NCBI GenBank assembly: GCA_964400625.1
Contig: CAYNUS010000007.1
Location: forward strand, 6,348 to 70,347
Direction: 5' to 3'
Length of the DNA: 64,000 nucleotides
Source: DYFX01 sp964400625
Lineage (GTDB): Bacteria; Patescibacteriota; Patescibacteriia; SG8-24; DYFX01
The notes under the pieces were generated by a model. That model saw nothing but the letters and a program-made list of their open reading frames with translations. It had not been told where the DNA came from and did no database searches. The translations under genes were made by a program, and so were the position numbers. This document shows positions 25,724 to 34,649 of this stretch, one piece after another. Each line of letters opens with the position of its first letter. Within the stretch, counting starts at the first letter, position 1.

Positions 25724-28333
25724 TCAGCGCTCCCGCACGGCGCGGCGGACGGCCGCGACGAGTTCGGACGGGGCGTAGCGGTCGCGCGCGACCGGCGCGC
25801 CGGCGCCGCCGATCAGGACGTCGGGACTCCCGTCCTGCGCGACGGTCACGGCGCCGTCGTCGCGGAGCTCGAACCCGCGGGCCAGGAGGGCGACCGACGC
25901 CATCTCGCGCCACGGCGTCGCGAGGCCGCGCAGGGCGACCGATCCCTTGGGCGCCGGCCGGACGCGGCGCGCGGCGAGCTCGCGCTCGATCTTGCGGAGT
26001 TCGGCGCGGTCTTCCGGCGCGGCATAGAACGGCGCAAGCGCGCGCAGGCAGGCGTCCGGGATGCCGGCGAGGCGCGCGTCGAGCGGTTCGCCCACGGGAA
26101 GCGCGGCGGGATAATGGAGATGATGCTCGTGCAGCAGCGACCGGACGAGCTCCTCGCCCGCCTTGGGCAGTTCGCCGCGGCGTACGAGCGCATCGAGCCT
26201 GCGCGCCGGCTCGTCCGAATCGGAAAGCACGGCGCGTTCGAGCGTCTTGGCGCCGTCGCGGTCGCCGAACTTCAGCAGCGCGACGGCCGCCTCGAAGGCG
26301 AGCGCCGCGTCCTCGGAATCGAGCGCGGCGAGCGCGCGCGGCTTCGCGTCGACGAGGCGGAGGGTGCCGACGAGGTAGAGCCCCTGGCGCGCCTCCTCTC
26401 CTTCCGCCGCGGAGAGCAGCGCGGAAAGATGCGGCGCGAGGCGGGCGCGGCGCTCCCACGGGAACTGCCACAGGAGCGCGATGGCCTGCGCGCGCACCTG
26501 CGGCGAGGGGTCGCGGAGCAGCGGCGCCACGTGGTCGATGAGCGAAGCGTCGCGGAAGCGGCGGAGCGAGCGCAGGCAGCTACGGCGCACCGAGACCGGG
26601 CCCGAACGCAGGACGGAGAGCAGGAACGGCACGATCTGCGGATCCTGGAGCGCGACCAAGGCCTCGAGCGCGGCGGCCACGATTTCCGGACGGCGTTCGC
26701 GGCCGAAGGCCTCGCGCGCGTCGGCGAGCAGGTCGTGGCGCGCGAAACCGCTCTCGTACAGCCGTTCGGGACGGTAGTTGAAGGCGGCCACCGTACGGAA
26801 GGCCTCCTCGCGGACGGCGTCGTCCTCGTCGCGCAGCGCCTCGCGCACCACGCGCAGGACGTCATGATCGCCGATCTTGCCGAGCGTCGAGAGCGCCGCC
26901 ACGCGCAGGCCCGGCGCCGCGTTGACGTCCCGGACGACGTCGAGGAGCGGCGCGAGGTCGCGCCGTCCGGCATGGCGGAGTTCCGCGAGCGCTTCGGCGG
27001 CGCGCAGGCGCGTCTTATGGTCCCCGTCCTTCAGGCTCGAGAAGAGGAGCTCGGGGTAGGCGCGGCGCATGCGGCCGTCGAGGATGAGGCGCATGCCGAG
27101 CAGGACGAGCGCGAGGAGGGCCGCGACGCGCACGGTGGTCTCGACGCCGAGCGGAAGGACGAAGAGCGTGACGGCGAAGATGACGGCGCTCGAGACGAGG
27201 TCGAAGGCGAATTCCGCGCCGCCCTCGATCCAGTTCCAGGCGGCCGTACGGTCGTAATCGTCGAGACCCTCGGCCATCGCCTGGAAGGCCGTCCCCTGGA
27301 GGTTGATGACGACCTGCCGCACGCCGACGGCGGCGGCGACGACCCAGAAGCCGGGCAGGAACGCGACCAGCGCGACGGCGGCGATCACGACGAGCGGCGG
27401 CAGGGAAAGGCTCCTGAGCAGGCCGTAGCGGCGCATGAACGGGAGCTGCACGAGGTTCAGGAAGGCGATCTCGACGAGGCCCGCGGCGACGGTGAACCAG
27501 CCGTAGAAGGCGTTCAGGTCCTGCTCCGTGGCGAACCGCGCGTCGGCCGCCACGGTCAGCCCGTAGCCGAAGACGCGGCCGAGCACGAACGACAGCCCGA
27601 CGATGAGGCCGAGCAGCCAGACGAAGCGCGCCACGTCGCGGCGCCGGAAGATCTTCGAAGGACGGAGCGAGAACGCGCCGGCGCCCGTTTCCGGCGCCGG
27701 CGGCCGCGTGCCGTTCTCGCGGTTCCACTTCGCGCGCATCATCAGGATGAAGGGCAGCGCCGCCGCGATGAGGAGCGCGGCGAACGCGAAGAAGACGCCC
27801 GTCGGCACGGCCTCGCTGAAGGCCGCGAGCGCCCCGCCCGAGAGCAGGACCGCCCCGACGGCGACGCTCGTCATGATCGGATCGACGCGCTGGATGGCCG
27901 CGACGTCGAAGACGTCGGTCTGGGCGTTGTTGAGGCGCGCGATGGCGCCGCCGGCGCCGAAGGCCGAGACGCAGACCCCGAGCGCGCCGAAGGCGAGCAC
28001 CCCGGCGAGCGACCCCTGCCCGAGGCGCGCGTACGCGAGGCCGAGCGCCGCGGCGCCGGCGAACGTGACGCCGGCATAGAACAGCGTCTGCCACATCGCG
28101 GAGCGGCGCCGCAAAGGGCCGAGGCCGAGCCAGGATCCCGCCAGGGTCGCGAGCGCGCCGATGACGTTCAGGACCGGCACGTACTGCACGCCGGCGCGCT
28201 TGATGACGACCGTCTGCACGATCGTGTTGTACAGCACGGCGCCGACCAGCAGGAAAAAGAGGCTCGCGGAAATCAGGATGACCCACGAGCGCTCGTTCGC
28301 GTCCATCCCCTTCGTCGCGGAGAAGATCGCCAT
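25724..28333 (-). CDS. multi-pass transporter-like protein with C-terminal HEAT repeats
   Basis: 869 residues. Residues 15-430 hold about twelve hydrophobic helices in the manner of major-facilitator or ATP/ADP-exchanger (Npt/Tlc-like) proteins. From about 440 to 760 come tandem HEAT-like helical repeats, e.g. ALSTLGKIGDHDVLRVVREAL and REEAFRTVAAFNYRPE. Some bacterial nucleotide transporters have this fusion; if this is one, the cell could import nucleotides from a host, but I see no diagnostic residue. The start MAIFSATKG (28333) is chosen because the -10 box TATACT lies 8 nt before it; the GTG further upstream is inside the promoter. Confidence 0.75.
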   Translation of the reverse strand: MAIFSATKGMDANERSWVILISASLFFLLVGAVLYNTIVQTVVIKRAGVQYVPVLNVIGALATLAGSWLGLGPLRRRSAMWQTLFYAGVTFAGAAALGLAYARLGQGSLAGVLAFGALGVCVSAFGAGGAIARLNNAQTDVFDVAAIQRVDPIMTSVAVGAVLLSGGALAAFSEAVPTGVFFAFAALLIAAALPFILMMRAKWNRENGTRPPAPETGAGAFSLRPSKIFRRRDVARFVWLLGLIVGLSFVLGRVFGYGLTVAADARFATEQDLNAFYGWFTVAAGLVEIAFLNLVQLPFMRRYGLLRSLSLPPLVVIAAVALVAFLPGFWVVAAAVGVRQVVINLQGTAFQAMAEGLDDYDRTAAWNWIEGGAEFAFDLVSSAVIFAVTLFVLPLGVETTVRVAALLALVLLGMRLILDGRMRRAYPELLFSSLKDGDHKTRLRAAEALAELRHAGRRDLAPLLDVVRDVNAAPGLRVAALSTLGKIGDHDVLRVVREALRDEDDAVREEAFRTVAAFNYRPERLYESGFARHDLLADAREAFGRERRPEIVAAALEALVALQDPQIVPFLLSVLRSGPVSVRRSCLRSLRRFRDASLIDHVAPLLRDPSPQVRAQAIALLWQFPWERRARLAPHLSALLSAAEGEEARQGLYLVGTLRLVDAKPRALAALDSEDAALAFEAAVALLKFGDRDGAKTLERAVLSDSDEPARRLDALVRRGELPKAGEELVRSLLHEHHLHYPAALPVGEPLDARLAGIPDACLRALAPFYAAPEDRAELRKIERELAARRVRPAPKGSVALRGLATPWREMASVALLARGFELRDDGAVTVAQDGSPDVLIGGAGAPVARDRYAPSELVAAVRRAVRER

Positions 28334-28341
28334 ACGCATCC

Positions 28342-28351
28342 AGTATACCAC
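28342..28351 (-). promoter_or_regulatory. extended -10, leaderless promoter of the HEAT-repeat transporter
   Basis: Minus strand GTGGTATACT; predicted start 2 nt before the ATG at 28333. Confidence 0.6.
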
Positions 28352-28371
28352 CCCCTCCCCGCCGCGTCCGG

Positions 28372-28398
28372 AAAACGAAAACGGCCCCGGAGGGCCGT
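28372..28398 (-). terminator. terminator of the H3-tail-like gene pair
   Basis: Minus strand: stem ACGGCCC/GGGCCGT with loop TCCG, followed by TTTTCGTTTT. It starts 14 nt after the second gene. Confidence 0.88.
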
Positions 28399-28411
28399 CG
28401 CGTCCGCGTCC

Positions 28412-28519
28412 TTAGCGGGCCGTCTGCTTGGTGCGGGCGCCGGACGACTTCTTGCGAGGCGCCTTGCCGCCGGTGGAGCGGCCTCCGGACGATTTCTTCT
28501 TGGGGAACTTGGTCGCCAT
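28412..28519 (-). CDS. 35-residue basic protein with histone H3 tail segments (gene B)
   Basis: The protein has 12 Lys/Arg and no acidic residue. It starts MATKFPKKKSSGGR, continues with STGGKAPRK (identical to histone H3 residues 10-18) and KSSG, and ends in ARTKQTAR (H3 residues 1-8). It begins 21 nt after gene A ends; CAGGAT just before the ATG is a weak ribosome site. The terminator at 28372-28398 closes the unit. There is no predicted fold, so it is probably disordered and binds nucleic acid or polyanion. A 38-nt stretch (28419-28456) is identical to 28602-28639 in gene A. Coding status rests on shared sequence, uninterrupted frame, and promoter/terminator context. Confidence 0.75.
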   Translation of the reverse strand: MATKFPKKKSSGGRSTGGKAPRKKSSGARTKQTAR

Positions 28520-28540
28520 AGGATCCTGCGTTGCGGCGGC

Positions 28541-28717
28541 TTAGCGGCCGCCCGTCGACTTGCGCGCCGTCTGCTTGGTGCGGGCGCCGGACGTCCGACG
28601 AGCCGTCTGCTTGGTGCGGGCGCCGGACGACTTCTTGCGTCCGACGATGCGGCCGATGCGGCCGAAACCGGTCGCGCGCGATGACTTCTTCCGAGCCGTC
28701 TGCTTGGTGCGGGCCAT
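28541..28717 (-). CDS. 58-residue basic protein of repeated histone H3 tail-like units (gene A)
   Basis: The protein has 20 Lys/Arg of 58 and no Asp or Glu. ARTKQTAR, identical to the first eight residues of histone H3, occurs three times (residues 2-9, 33-40, 46-53). The last continues as ARTKQTARKSTGG, identical to H3 1-13. Between copies 1 and 2 lies a Gly/Ile/Arg segment (ATGFGRIGRIVGRKK). Since Met-Ala is normally processed, the mature end would be ARTKQTARKK, as in H3. The ATG is set by a perfect AGGAGG (28723-28728) 5 nt upstream and a TGGTATAGT extended -10. No histone fold is present. Most likely a DNA- or RNA-coating protein; mimicry of H3 is an untested alternative. Confidence 0.85.
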   Translation of the reverse strand: MARTKQTARKKSSRATGFGRIGRIVGRKKSSGARTKQTARRTSGARTKQTARKSTGGR

Positions 28718-28744
28718 AGGGTCCTCCTGATGGATTATGCGTGC

Positions 28745-28773
28745 ACTATACCATGCGCGCGCCCGGACGTGAA
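28745..28773 (-). promoter_or_regulatory. promoter and strong Shine-Dalgarno of the H3-tail-like genes
   Basis: Minus strand: -35-like TTCACG, 17-nt spacer, extended -10 TGGTATAGT. Predicted start 28738 gives a 21-nt leader with AGGAGG at 28723-28728, unlike the leaderless neighbours. Confidence 0.65.
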
Positions 28774-28783
28774 CGCGTTCCCG

Positions 28784-30031
28784 TCACGGGGCCCGCGGCG
28801 GGCGCTTGCCGATGCTGGCGATGAAGCGGCGCCCGACGAAGAGGCGGCGCGCGAGCCGATTGACCGCGGCGGCGTCGACGGCCTCGATGTCCGCCTTGGT
28901 GCGGGCGAGCTGGCGCAACCCGCCCTCGAAGAAGATCGAGCAGAAGTATTCCCTGGCGAGGCGCTCGCGGTCCTCGGGAGCGCGGGCCACGGCGGCCAGG
29001 AGCTGGGCCTTCGCGGCCGCGATCTCGTCCTCGCCGAACGGCACCGCGGCGGCGCGCGCGAACTCCTCGAGCACGATCCCGACGACCTTGTCGGCATGCT
29101 TCGGGTCCGTCTCGGTGAGGGCGAAGAGGTGGCTGGCGTCGGAATAATGCTCCGCTCCGCCGAAGATCTCGTAGACGAGCCCTTCACGCTCGCGCAGGCG
29201 GTTATAGAGGCGCGAGGACGTCGGTCCCGCGAGCGCCTCCCCGAGCGCGTCCTGCACGCGCCGCAGGCGGGAACCCGCGCGCACGCCCGGCACGCCGGCC
29301 ATGATGGCCGTCATCTCATCGTCGCGCATCAGGTGGCGGACGGAGCGCTTCGAGGGGGCGGGGCGGTACGGCTTCCAGCGGGCGGCGCGGCCGCGAGGCA
29401 AGACGGAAAAATCGCGCGCGGCGGCGGAGGCGAGCGCCTTCAGTTCCCCTCCGCCGATGAAGAGCGCGCACACGTCCCGTCCGACGTAGCGCTCGCGCAC
29501 GAAACGCCGGACATGCGCGCGCGTCAGGGAGCGCACGGTGCGGATCGTGCCGTTGATGTCCCGTCCGAGCGGCTGGTGCCCGTAGAGCAGGTCCTCGAAG
29601 ATGATCGAGAGGTAGTACGTCTGGTCCACGCGCGAACGCAGGATCTCCTCGAGGACGACCATCTTCTCGCGCGTGAACTCCTTCGGGTCGAAGCGCGGCC
29701 GGAGGAACACGTCGGCGAGGATGCGGTAGGCCTCCGCGGCGCGCGCCTTGGCGCACTCGATCACGTAATACGTGAACTCCATGTTGGTGGAGGCGTTGTA
29801 CGTCGCCCCGATGGAGGCGACGGCGGCGTTGACCTCCTCGGCGGTCGGGTAGAGCGAGCCGCCCTTGAACATCTGATGCTCGACGAGATGCGCGAGCCCG
29901 CGCGTCCGCGCCGTCTCGCAGCGCGCGCCGGCCCGCACGGCGAAGACGATGGTGGTGAGTTCCGATCCGGTGGGAGCGGTGACGACGCGCACGCCGTTCT
30001 TGAGCGTGCGCACTTTGGCGACGGGAAGCAT
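28784..30031 (-). CDS. M16 family zinc metallopeptidase
   Basis: 415-residue peptidase of the pitrilysin/processing-peptidase family. The inverted zinc motif HxxEH is present as HLVEH (48-52), with the distant Glu likely in VVLEEILRS near 128; the second half has the usual non-catalytic lobe with RLYNRLREREGLVYEI. No signal peptide, so it probably degrades peptides in the cytoplasm. It lies 4 nt after yidC and probably shares its promoter. Confidence 0.92.
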   Translation of the reverse strand: MLPVAKVRTLKNGVRVVTAPTGSELTTIVFAVRAGARCETARTRGLAHLVEHQMFKGGSLYPTAEEVNAAVASIGATYNASTNMEFTYYVIECAKARAAEAYRILADVFLRPRFDPKEFTREKMVVLEEILRSRVDQTYYLSIIFEDLLYGHQPLGRDINGTIRTVRSLTRAHVRRFVRERYVGRDVCALFIGGGELKALASAAARDFSVLPRGRAARWKPYRPAPSKRSVRHLMRDDEMTAIMAGVPGVRAGSRLRRVQDALGEALAGPTSSRLYNRLREREGLVYEIFGGAEHYSDASHLFALTETDPKHADKVVGIVLEEFARAAAVPFGEDEIAAAKAQLLAAVARAPEDRERLAREYFCSIFFEGGLRQLARTKADIEAVDAAAVNRLARRLFVGRRFIASIGKRPPRAP

Positions 30032-30035
30032 GGGT

Positions 30036-30689
30036 TCAGGGTTTCGTTTCGGAAGGCCAGAGGGCGTGCCGGACGCGCGAGACGCCGTAGGAGAACGCCA
30101 TCGAGGTGAGGACGAAGAGCGCCTTCACCATCGGCAGCAGCGCGAGCACGGCGACGGAGGCGATCGGGAAGGCGTAGCGGTAGATGGCATCCTGCTTGCC
30201 GAGGAGATGCTCCACCTGGCGCTGTTCGTGCGCGATCTCGAGGTAAAGCACGGCGCCCACGGCCAGCGCCCACCAGACGCTCCGTTCCACGAGGTTCATG
30301 CCGAAGAACGTGGGCACGACCTCCGGCGACAGCGCGCCGCGGGTGAAGACCTGGTAGAGCGCGAGGAGCACCGCGAGCTGGACGAGCAGCACCGTCGCCT
30401 TGGCCCACGGATTGATCTTCCGCTTCTTGAGGAGCTCGCGGACCTGCTCGTTGGCGAGCACAGGGTCGTTCTTGTACTGGCCCTGGATGGCCGCCACGTC
30501 TTCCGAAAGGCGTTCGTAGCGCGCGCTCGAACGTTCCGCGAGGATCGTGAGCGGCAGGAGCGCGAGGCGGAGCAGGACCGTGAGCTCGATCACGGCGACG
30601 CCCAAATTCCCGAACGCGGCCGTGCGGTAGAGGAAGAGCAGGGTGTCGAGCAGCGGGTGCACGAGGTACGCGTTCCAGGCGTCGGCCAT
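30036..30689 (-). CDS. yidC: YidC/Oxa1-type membrane protein insertase (short form)
   Basis: 217 residues, with five hydrophobic helices and no large periplasmic domain, as in Gram-positive and CPR YidC. The Oxa1 region LLRLALLPLTI carries the conserved Arg within the first core helix that contacts nascent chains, followed by the cytoplasmic loop with KNDPVLANEQVRELLKKRKINP. The C-terminus ends abruptly (SETKP) without a long basic tail. Leaderless promoter TATAAT, 8 nt before the ATG. Confidence 0.9.
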   Translation of the reverse strand: MADAWNAYLVHPLLDTLLFLYRTAAFGNLGVAVIELTVLLRLALLPLTILAERSSARYERLSEDVAAIQGQYKNDPVLANEQVRELLKKRKINPWAKATVLLVQLAVLLALYQVFTRGALSPEVVPTFFGMNLVERSVWWALAVGAVLYLEIAHEQRQVEHLLGKQDAIYRYAFPIASVAVLALLPMVKALFVLTSMAFSYGVSRVRHALWPSETKP

Positions 30690-30697
30690 ATGCGGGG

Positions 30698-30703
30698 ATT
30701 ATA
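30698..30703 (-). promoter_or_regulatory. yidC -10 box, leaderless
   Basis: Consensus TATAAT on the minus strand; predicted start 2 nt before the yidC ATG. It faces the divergent kinase promoter 17 nt away. Confidence 0.65.
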
Positions 30704-30719
30704 GGCCTCCGGGGGCGTA

Positions 30720-30728
30720 TGGTAAACT
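30720..30728 (+). promoter_or_regulatory. extended -10 of the sensor kinase gene, leaderless
   Basis: TGGTAAACT, predicted start 3 nt before the ATG at 30738. Confidence 0.55.
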
Positions 30729-30737
30729 TCCGTTCGT

Positions 30738-32855
30738 ATGGAACAGGAAAACCGTTACGCGCGGTTCCGGTCCGATATCGCCGAGCGCGTCATGAACGCC
30801 TACGCCGTCCCCCGCTGGCGGCGCGCGCTTTCGGCGGCCTTCTTCCTGGCCCTCTTCCTCCCGTCGGCGATCCTCGCCGTCGCCGGGTATCGGCGCACGC
30901 ATGAAGACCTCACGACGCTGACGGTGGAACGCCGCCAGGCGATGGCGTACCTCGCCGCCTCGACGCTCAAGGAACGGCTCGACCGGGTCGTCGACCTCAA
31001 CGTCTCGTACGCCACGCGCGTCGCCTTCCGCGACGAGGTCGAGGCCGGGCTCTGGGACGACGCCATGAAGCGGGTGATCGACGCGCCGGCGCACTTCCCC
31101 GACATCGAGCGCGTCGTGCTGTTCGAGCCCGACGGGACCTTGCGCGCCGACTCCCTCACGCCCTCGACCGTCCTCGGACAGAACTTCGCGCACCGCGACT
31201 GGTACAAGGGCGTCAGCGCGGAGTGGAAGCCGTACGTCTCCGAAGTCTACCGCCGCACCGGCGAACCGGCGCGGAACGTGGTCGCGGTCGTCTCCCCCAT
31301 CCGCGCCGGCGACGGCCGCGTCATCGGCATCCTTTCGTTCCAGATCACGCTCGAGACGTTCTTCGCCTGGAGCAGGGGCATCGAGGTCGGCGACGGCGGT
31401 TTCGCGTATTTCGTGGACCAGCGCGGCCATCTCGCGGGGCACCCCCGCTTCGACGTCGACGCCGAGATCGTCGACTTCAGCGCCGTCCCCGCGGTCCGCC
31501 ACGTGCTCTCCGGCAGCAGCGGCATGGAGATCTCCTACAACCCGATCGAGAAGGAGGAGCGCCTCGCCGCCTACCGGCAGGTTCCCGGCTACGGCTGGGG
31601 CGTCGTCGTGACCCAGCGCGTGGCCGAAGCGTTCGCCCCGCGCGAAGAGGCCTTGCGCGCGCTCGTGATCCGCAACGGCCTCTTCCTCGGCCTCCTGGCG
31701 CTCATGATCCTCGCGGTGCTGGCGGTGCTCGGGGCCGCGCTGCGCTACCGCTCCGCCGCGCGCCGCGCCGAAGCCGAGAAGGCCGCGATCGTCGAGAACG
31801 CCGAGGACGCCATCATCGGGCGCGATCTCGACGGCACGATCACGAGCTGGAACAAGGGCGCCGAACGCCTCTACGGCTGGACGGCGGACGAGGCGCTCGG
31901 AAAGCACATCGGCCTGATCGCGCCGAAGGAGCTGCAAGACGAGGTCGAGAAGATCCTGGACCGCATCCGCCGCGGCAAGACGGTCGAGCATTACGAGACC
32001 CAGCGCCTGCGCAAGGACGGCAGGGTCATCGACGTCTCGCTCTCCGTCTCGGCGATCCGGAACGAGCGAGGCGCGATCGTCGGGTCTTCCGCCGTCGCCC
32101 GCGACGTGACGGAGCGCAAGCAGCTCGACCGCCAGAAGTCCGAATTCATCTTCATCGCCTCGCACCAGCTCCGCACGCCGCTCACCGCCATCAAGTGGTT
32201 CATCGAGATGCTGCTCTCGGGCGACGCCGGCGAACTGCAGGAGACGCAGAAGAAGTTCCTCCAGAACGCCTTCGACTCGAACGAGCGCATGATCGACCTG
32301 ATCAACGACCTGCTCTCGGTCTCCCGCATCGAATCCGGCACCATCGAGCTCGTGCCCGTCAGCGTCGATCTCGGGGAGATGCTCGAGAGCGTCATCGCGG
32401 AGCATCTGCCCCTGGCGGCCCAGAAAGGCGTCTCGCTGGCGCTCCTCAAGAAGCCGATGCCGCGGATCGACGTCGATCCGAAGCTCGTCCGCCAGGTGTT
32501 CATGAACCTCGTCTCCAACGCGGTGAAATACACCCCGAAGGGCGGGACGGTGCGCGTCGAGGCCGCGCGCGACGGGGCGTGGCTGCGCTTCGCGGTGCAG
32601 GACACCGGCATCGGCGTCCCGCCGGAGGAGCAGGCGCTGCTCTTCACCAAGTTCTTCCGCGCGACCAACGCCGCGCGCAGCGACGCGGAGGGCACCGGGC
32701 TCGGCCTCTACGTCGTGAAGCAGATCGTCGAGCTCTCGGGCGGCGCGCTCTCGTTCGTCTCGAAGCCCGGCGAAGGTTCCACGTTCAGCTTCACCCTGCC
32801 GGTCGAAGGCAGCCCGCCGAGGCGGCGCGTCCCTCCGAAAAAAGTCCTCTCATGA
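30738..32855 (+). CDS. sensor histidine kinase with extracellular Cache-like domain and PAS
   Basis: 705 residues: TM1 (about 32-50), an extracellular sensor of about 260 residues of dCache type (with LFEPDGTLRADS and HRDWYKGVS), TM2 (about 318-340), a cytoplasmic PAS domain (about 350-460, with VENAEDAIIGRDLDGTITSWN), a HisKA domain with FIASHQLRTPL (His near 475), and an HATPase with NLVSNAVKYTP, DTGIGV and GTGLGLYVVK. It phosphorylates a response regulator in reply to an unknown external ligand. Its TGA overlaps the ATG of the first receiver protein (ATGA), its probable partner. Confidence 0.95.
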   Translation: MEQENRYARFRSDIAERVMNAYAVPRWRRALSAAFFLALFLPSAILAVAGYRRTHEDLTTLTVERRQAMAYLAASTLKERLDRVVDLNVSYATRVAFRDEVEAGLWDDAMKRVIDAPAHFPDIERVVLFEPDGTLRADSLTPSTVLGQNFAHRDWYKGVSAEWKPYVSEVYRRTGEPARNVVAVVSPIRAGDGRVIGILSFQITLETFFAWSRGIEVGDGGFAYFVDQRGHLAGHPRFDVDAEIVDFSAVPAVRHVLSGSSGMEISYNPIEKEERLAAYRQVPGYGWGVVVTQRVAEAFAPREEALRALVIRNGLFLGLLALMILAVLAVLGAALRYRSAARRAEAEKAAIVENAEDAIIGRDLDGTITSWNKGAERLYGWTADEALGKHIGLIAPKELQDEVEKILDRIRRGKTVEHYETQRLRKDGRVIDVSLSVSAIRNERGAIVGSSAVARDVTERKQLDRQKSEFIFIASHQLRTPLTAIKWFIEMLLSGDAGELQETQKKFLQNAFDSNERMIDLINDLLSVSRIESGTIELVPVSVDLGEMLESVIAEHLPLAAQKGVSLALLKKPMPRIDVDPKLVRQVFMNLVSNAVKYTPKGGTVRVEAARDGAWLRFAVQDTGIGVPPEEQALLFTKFFRATNAARSDAEGTGLGLYVVKQIVELSGGALSFVSKPGEGSTFSFTLPVEGSPPRRRVPPKKVLS

Positions 32856-33241
32856 ATCCCATGCACACCAGCGCCCCGCTCGTCCTCATCATCGACGACG
32901 ACGCCTACCTCCAGAAAGCGTACGCGGCGAAGCTCAAGCACGAAGGCTACGAGGTCGCGAGCGCGCCCAACGGCGCCGAAGGCATCCGGCGCATCCGGGA
33001 GGACGCGCCCGACGTCGTCCTGCTCGACCTCGTCATGCCGGAGATGAGCGGCATCGAGCTGCTCAAGCAGGTCCACGAGGATCCGGCCCTCAAGGACAAG
33101 GTCCGCATCATCGTGCTTTCGAATTCGGTGCGCGAAAGCGACAAGGAGCTGATGCTGCGCTACGGCGCCAAGGACTATTTCATCAAGTCCACGACGCCGA
33201 TCGCGACGATCGTCGAGGTCATCAAGCGGCAGCTCGGCTGA
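32852..33241 (+). CDS. single-domain response regulator (receiver only)
   Basis: 129 residues, a complete receiver domain: acidic triad IIDDDAY near the N-terminus, phospho-acceptor Asp in VVLLDLVMPEMSG, switch Ser in IIVLSNSV, and Lys in YFIKS. There is no output domain, so it probably acts by protein contact or as a phosphorelay intermediate, as CheY-like proteins do. It overlaps the kinase gene and is followed by a second receiver with a 1-nt gap. Confidence 0.94.
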   Translation: MNPMHTSAPLVLIIDDDAYLQKAYAAKLKHEGYEVASAPNGAEGIRRIREDAPDVVLLDLVMPEMSGIELLKQVHEDPALKDKVRIIVLSNSVRESDKELMLRYGAKDYFIKSTTPIATIVEVIKRQLG

Positions 33242-33242
33242 T

Positions 33243-33616
33243 ATGCCGCGCCTCCTGGTGGTCGAGGACGACAGGCTGCTCCGCGAGGCCTACGAGCACA
33301 AGCTGCGGAAGGAAGGGTTCGAGGTGGCGAGCGCGCCGGACGGCGACGCCGCGATGGAGGAACTGCGGAAGGCGCGGCCGGACCTCATCGTGCTCGACCT
33401 CGTGATGACCAAGCGCAGCGGCCTCGAGTTCCTCGACGAGATGGCGAAGTCCGCGGAGACGGATCCGGCGAAGCTCCCCGTCATCGTGATGACGAACGTC
33501 ACCCAGCAGAGCTACGTCGAACGCATCAAGGCGCACGGCGTGCGCGAGTACCTGGTGAAGTCGGACACCACGATGGGGGCACTCGTGGAGAAGATCAAAA
33601 AACACCTCGCTCCGGC

Positions 33617-33620
<4 letters not shown>
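33243..33620 (+). CDS. single-domain response regulator (receiver only)
   Basis: 125 residues, a second CheY-like receiver: VVEDDR acidic pair, phospho-Asp in LIVLDLVMTKRSG, Thr switch in VIVMTNV and Lys in YLVKS. The usual Pro after the phospho-Asp loop is missing (MTKRS for MPxxx). It may be an alternative target of the same kinase. It ends 4 nt inside the stop of the convergent dus gene. Confidence 0.92.
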
Positions 33621-34585
<965 letters not shown>

Positions 34586-34599
34586 GGGCGAAATCAAAA

Positions 34600-34624
34600 C
34601 TACGCTGGGAATGCCTCAGCGTAG
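34600..34624. repeat. 8-bp inverted repeat upstream of dus
   Basis: CTACGCTG - 9 nt - CAGCGTAG, between the dus start and the end of the DoxX gene. It could be an operator or a weak terminator for doxX; no T run is seen. Confidence 0.45.
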
Positions 34625-34649
34625 CCGGAAATCGCGATCCCGTCAACCG

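Noticed and set aside
28412..28717. Eukaryotic contamination or a true histone gene
   Set aside because: There is no histone fold, the tail is repeated three times, the genes sit in a bacterial operon layout with Shine-Dalgarno and terminator, and codon composition matches the neighbours.
28531..28719. 62-codon plus-strand frame with repeated PSAWCGRR
   Set aside because: It is the complement of the H3-tail gene; it has no ribosome site, while the minus strand has AGGAGG, a -10 and a terminator.
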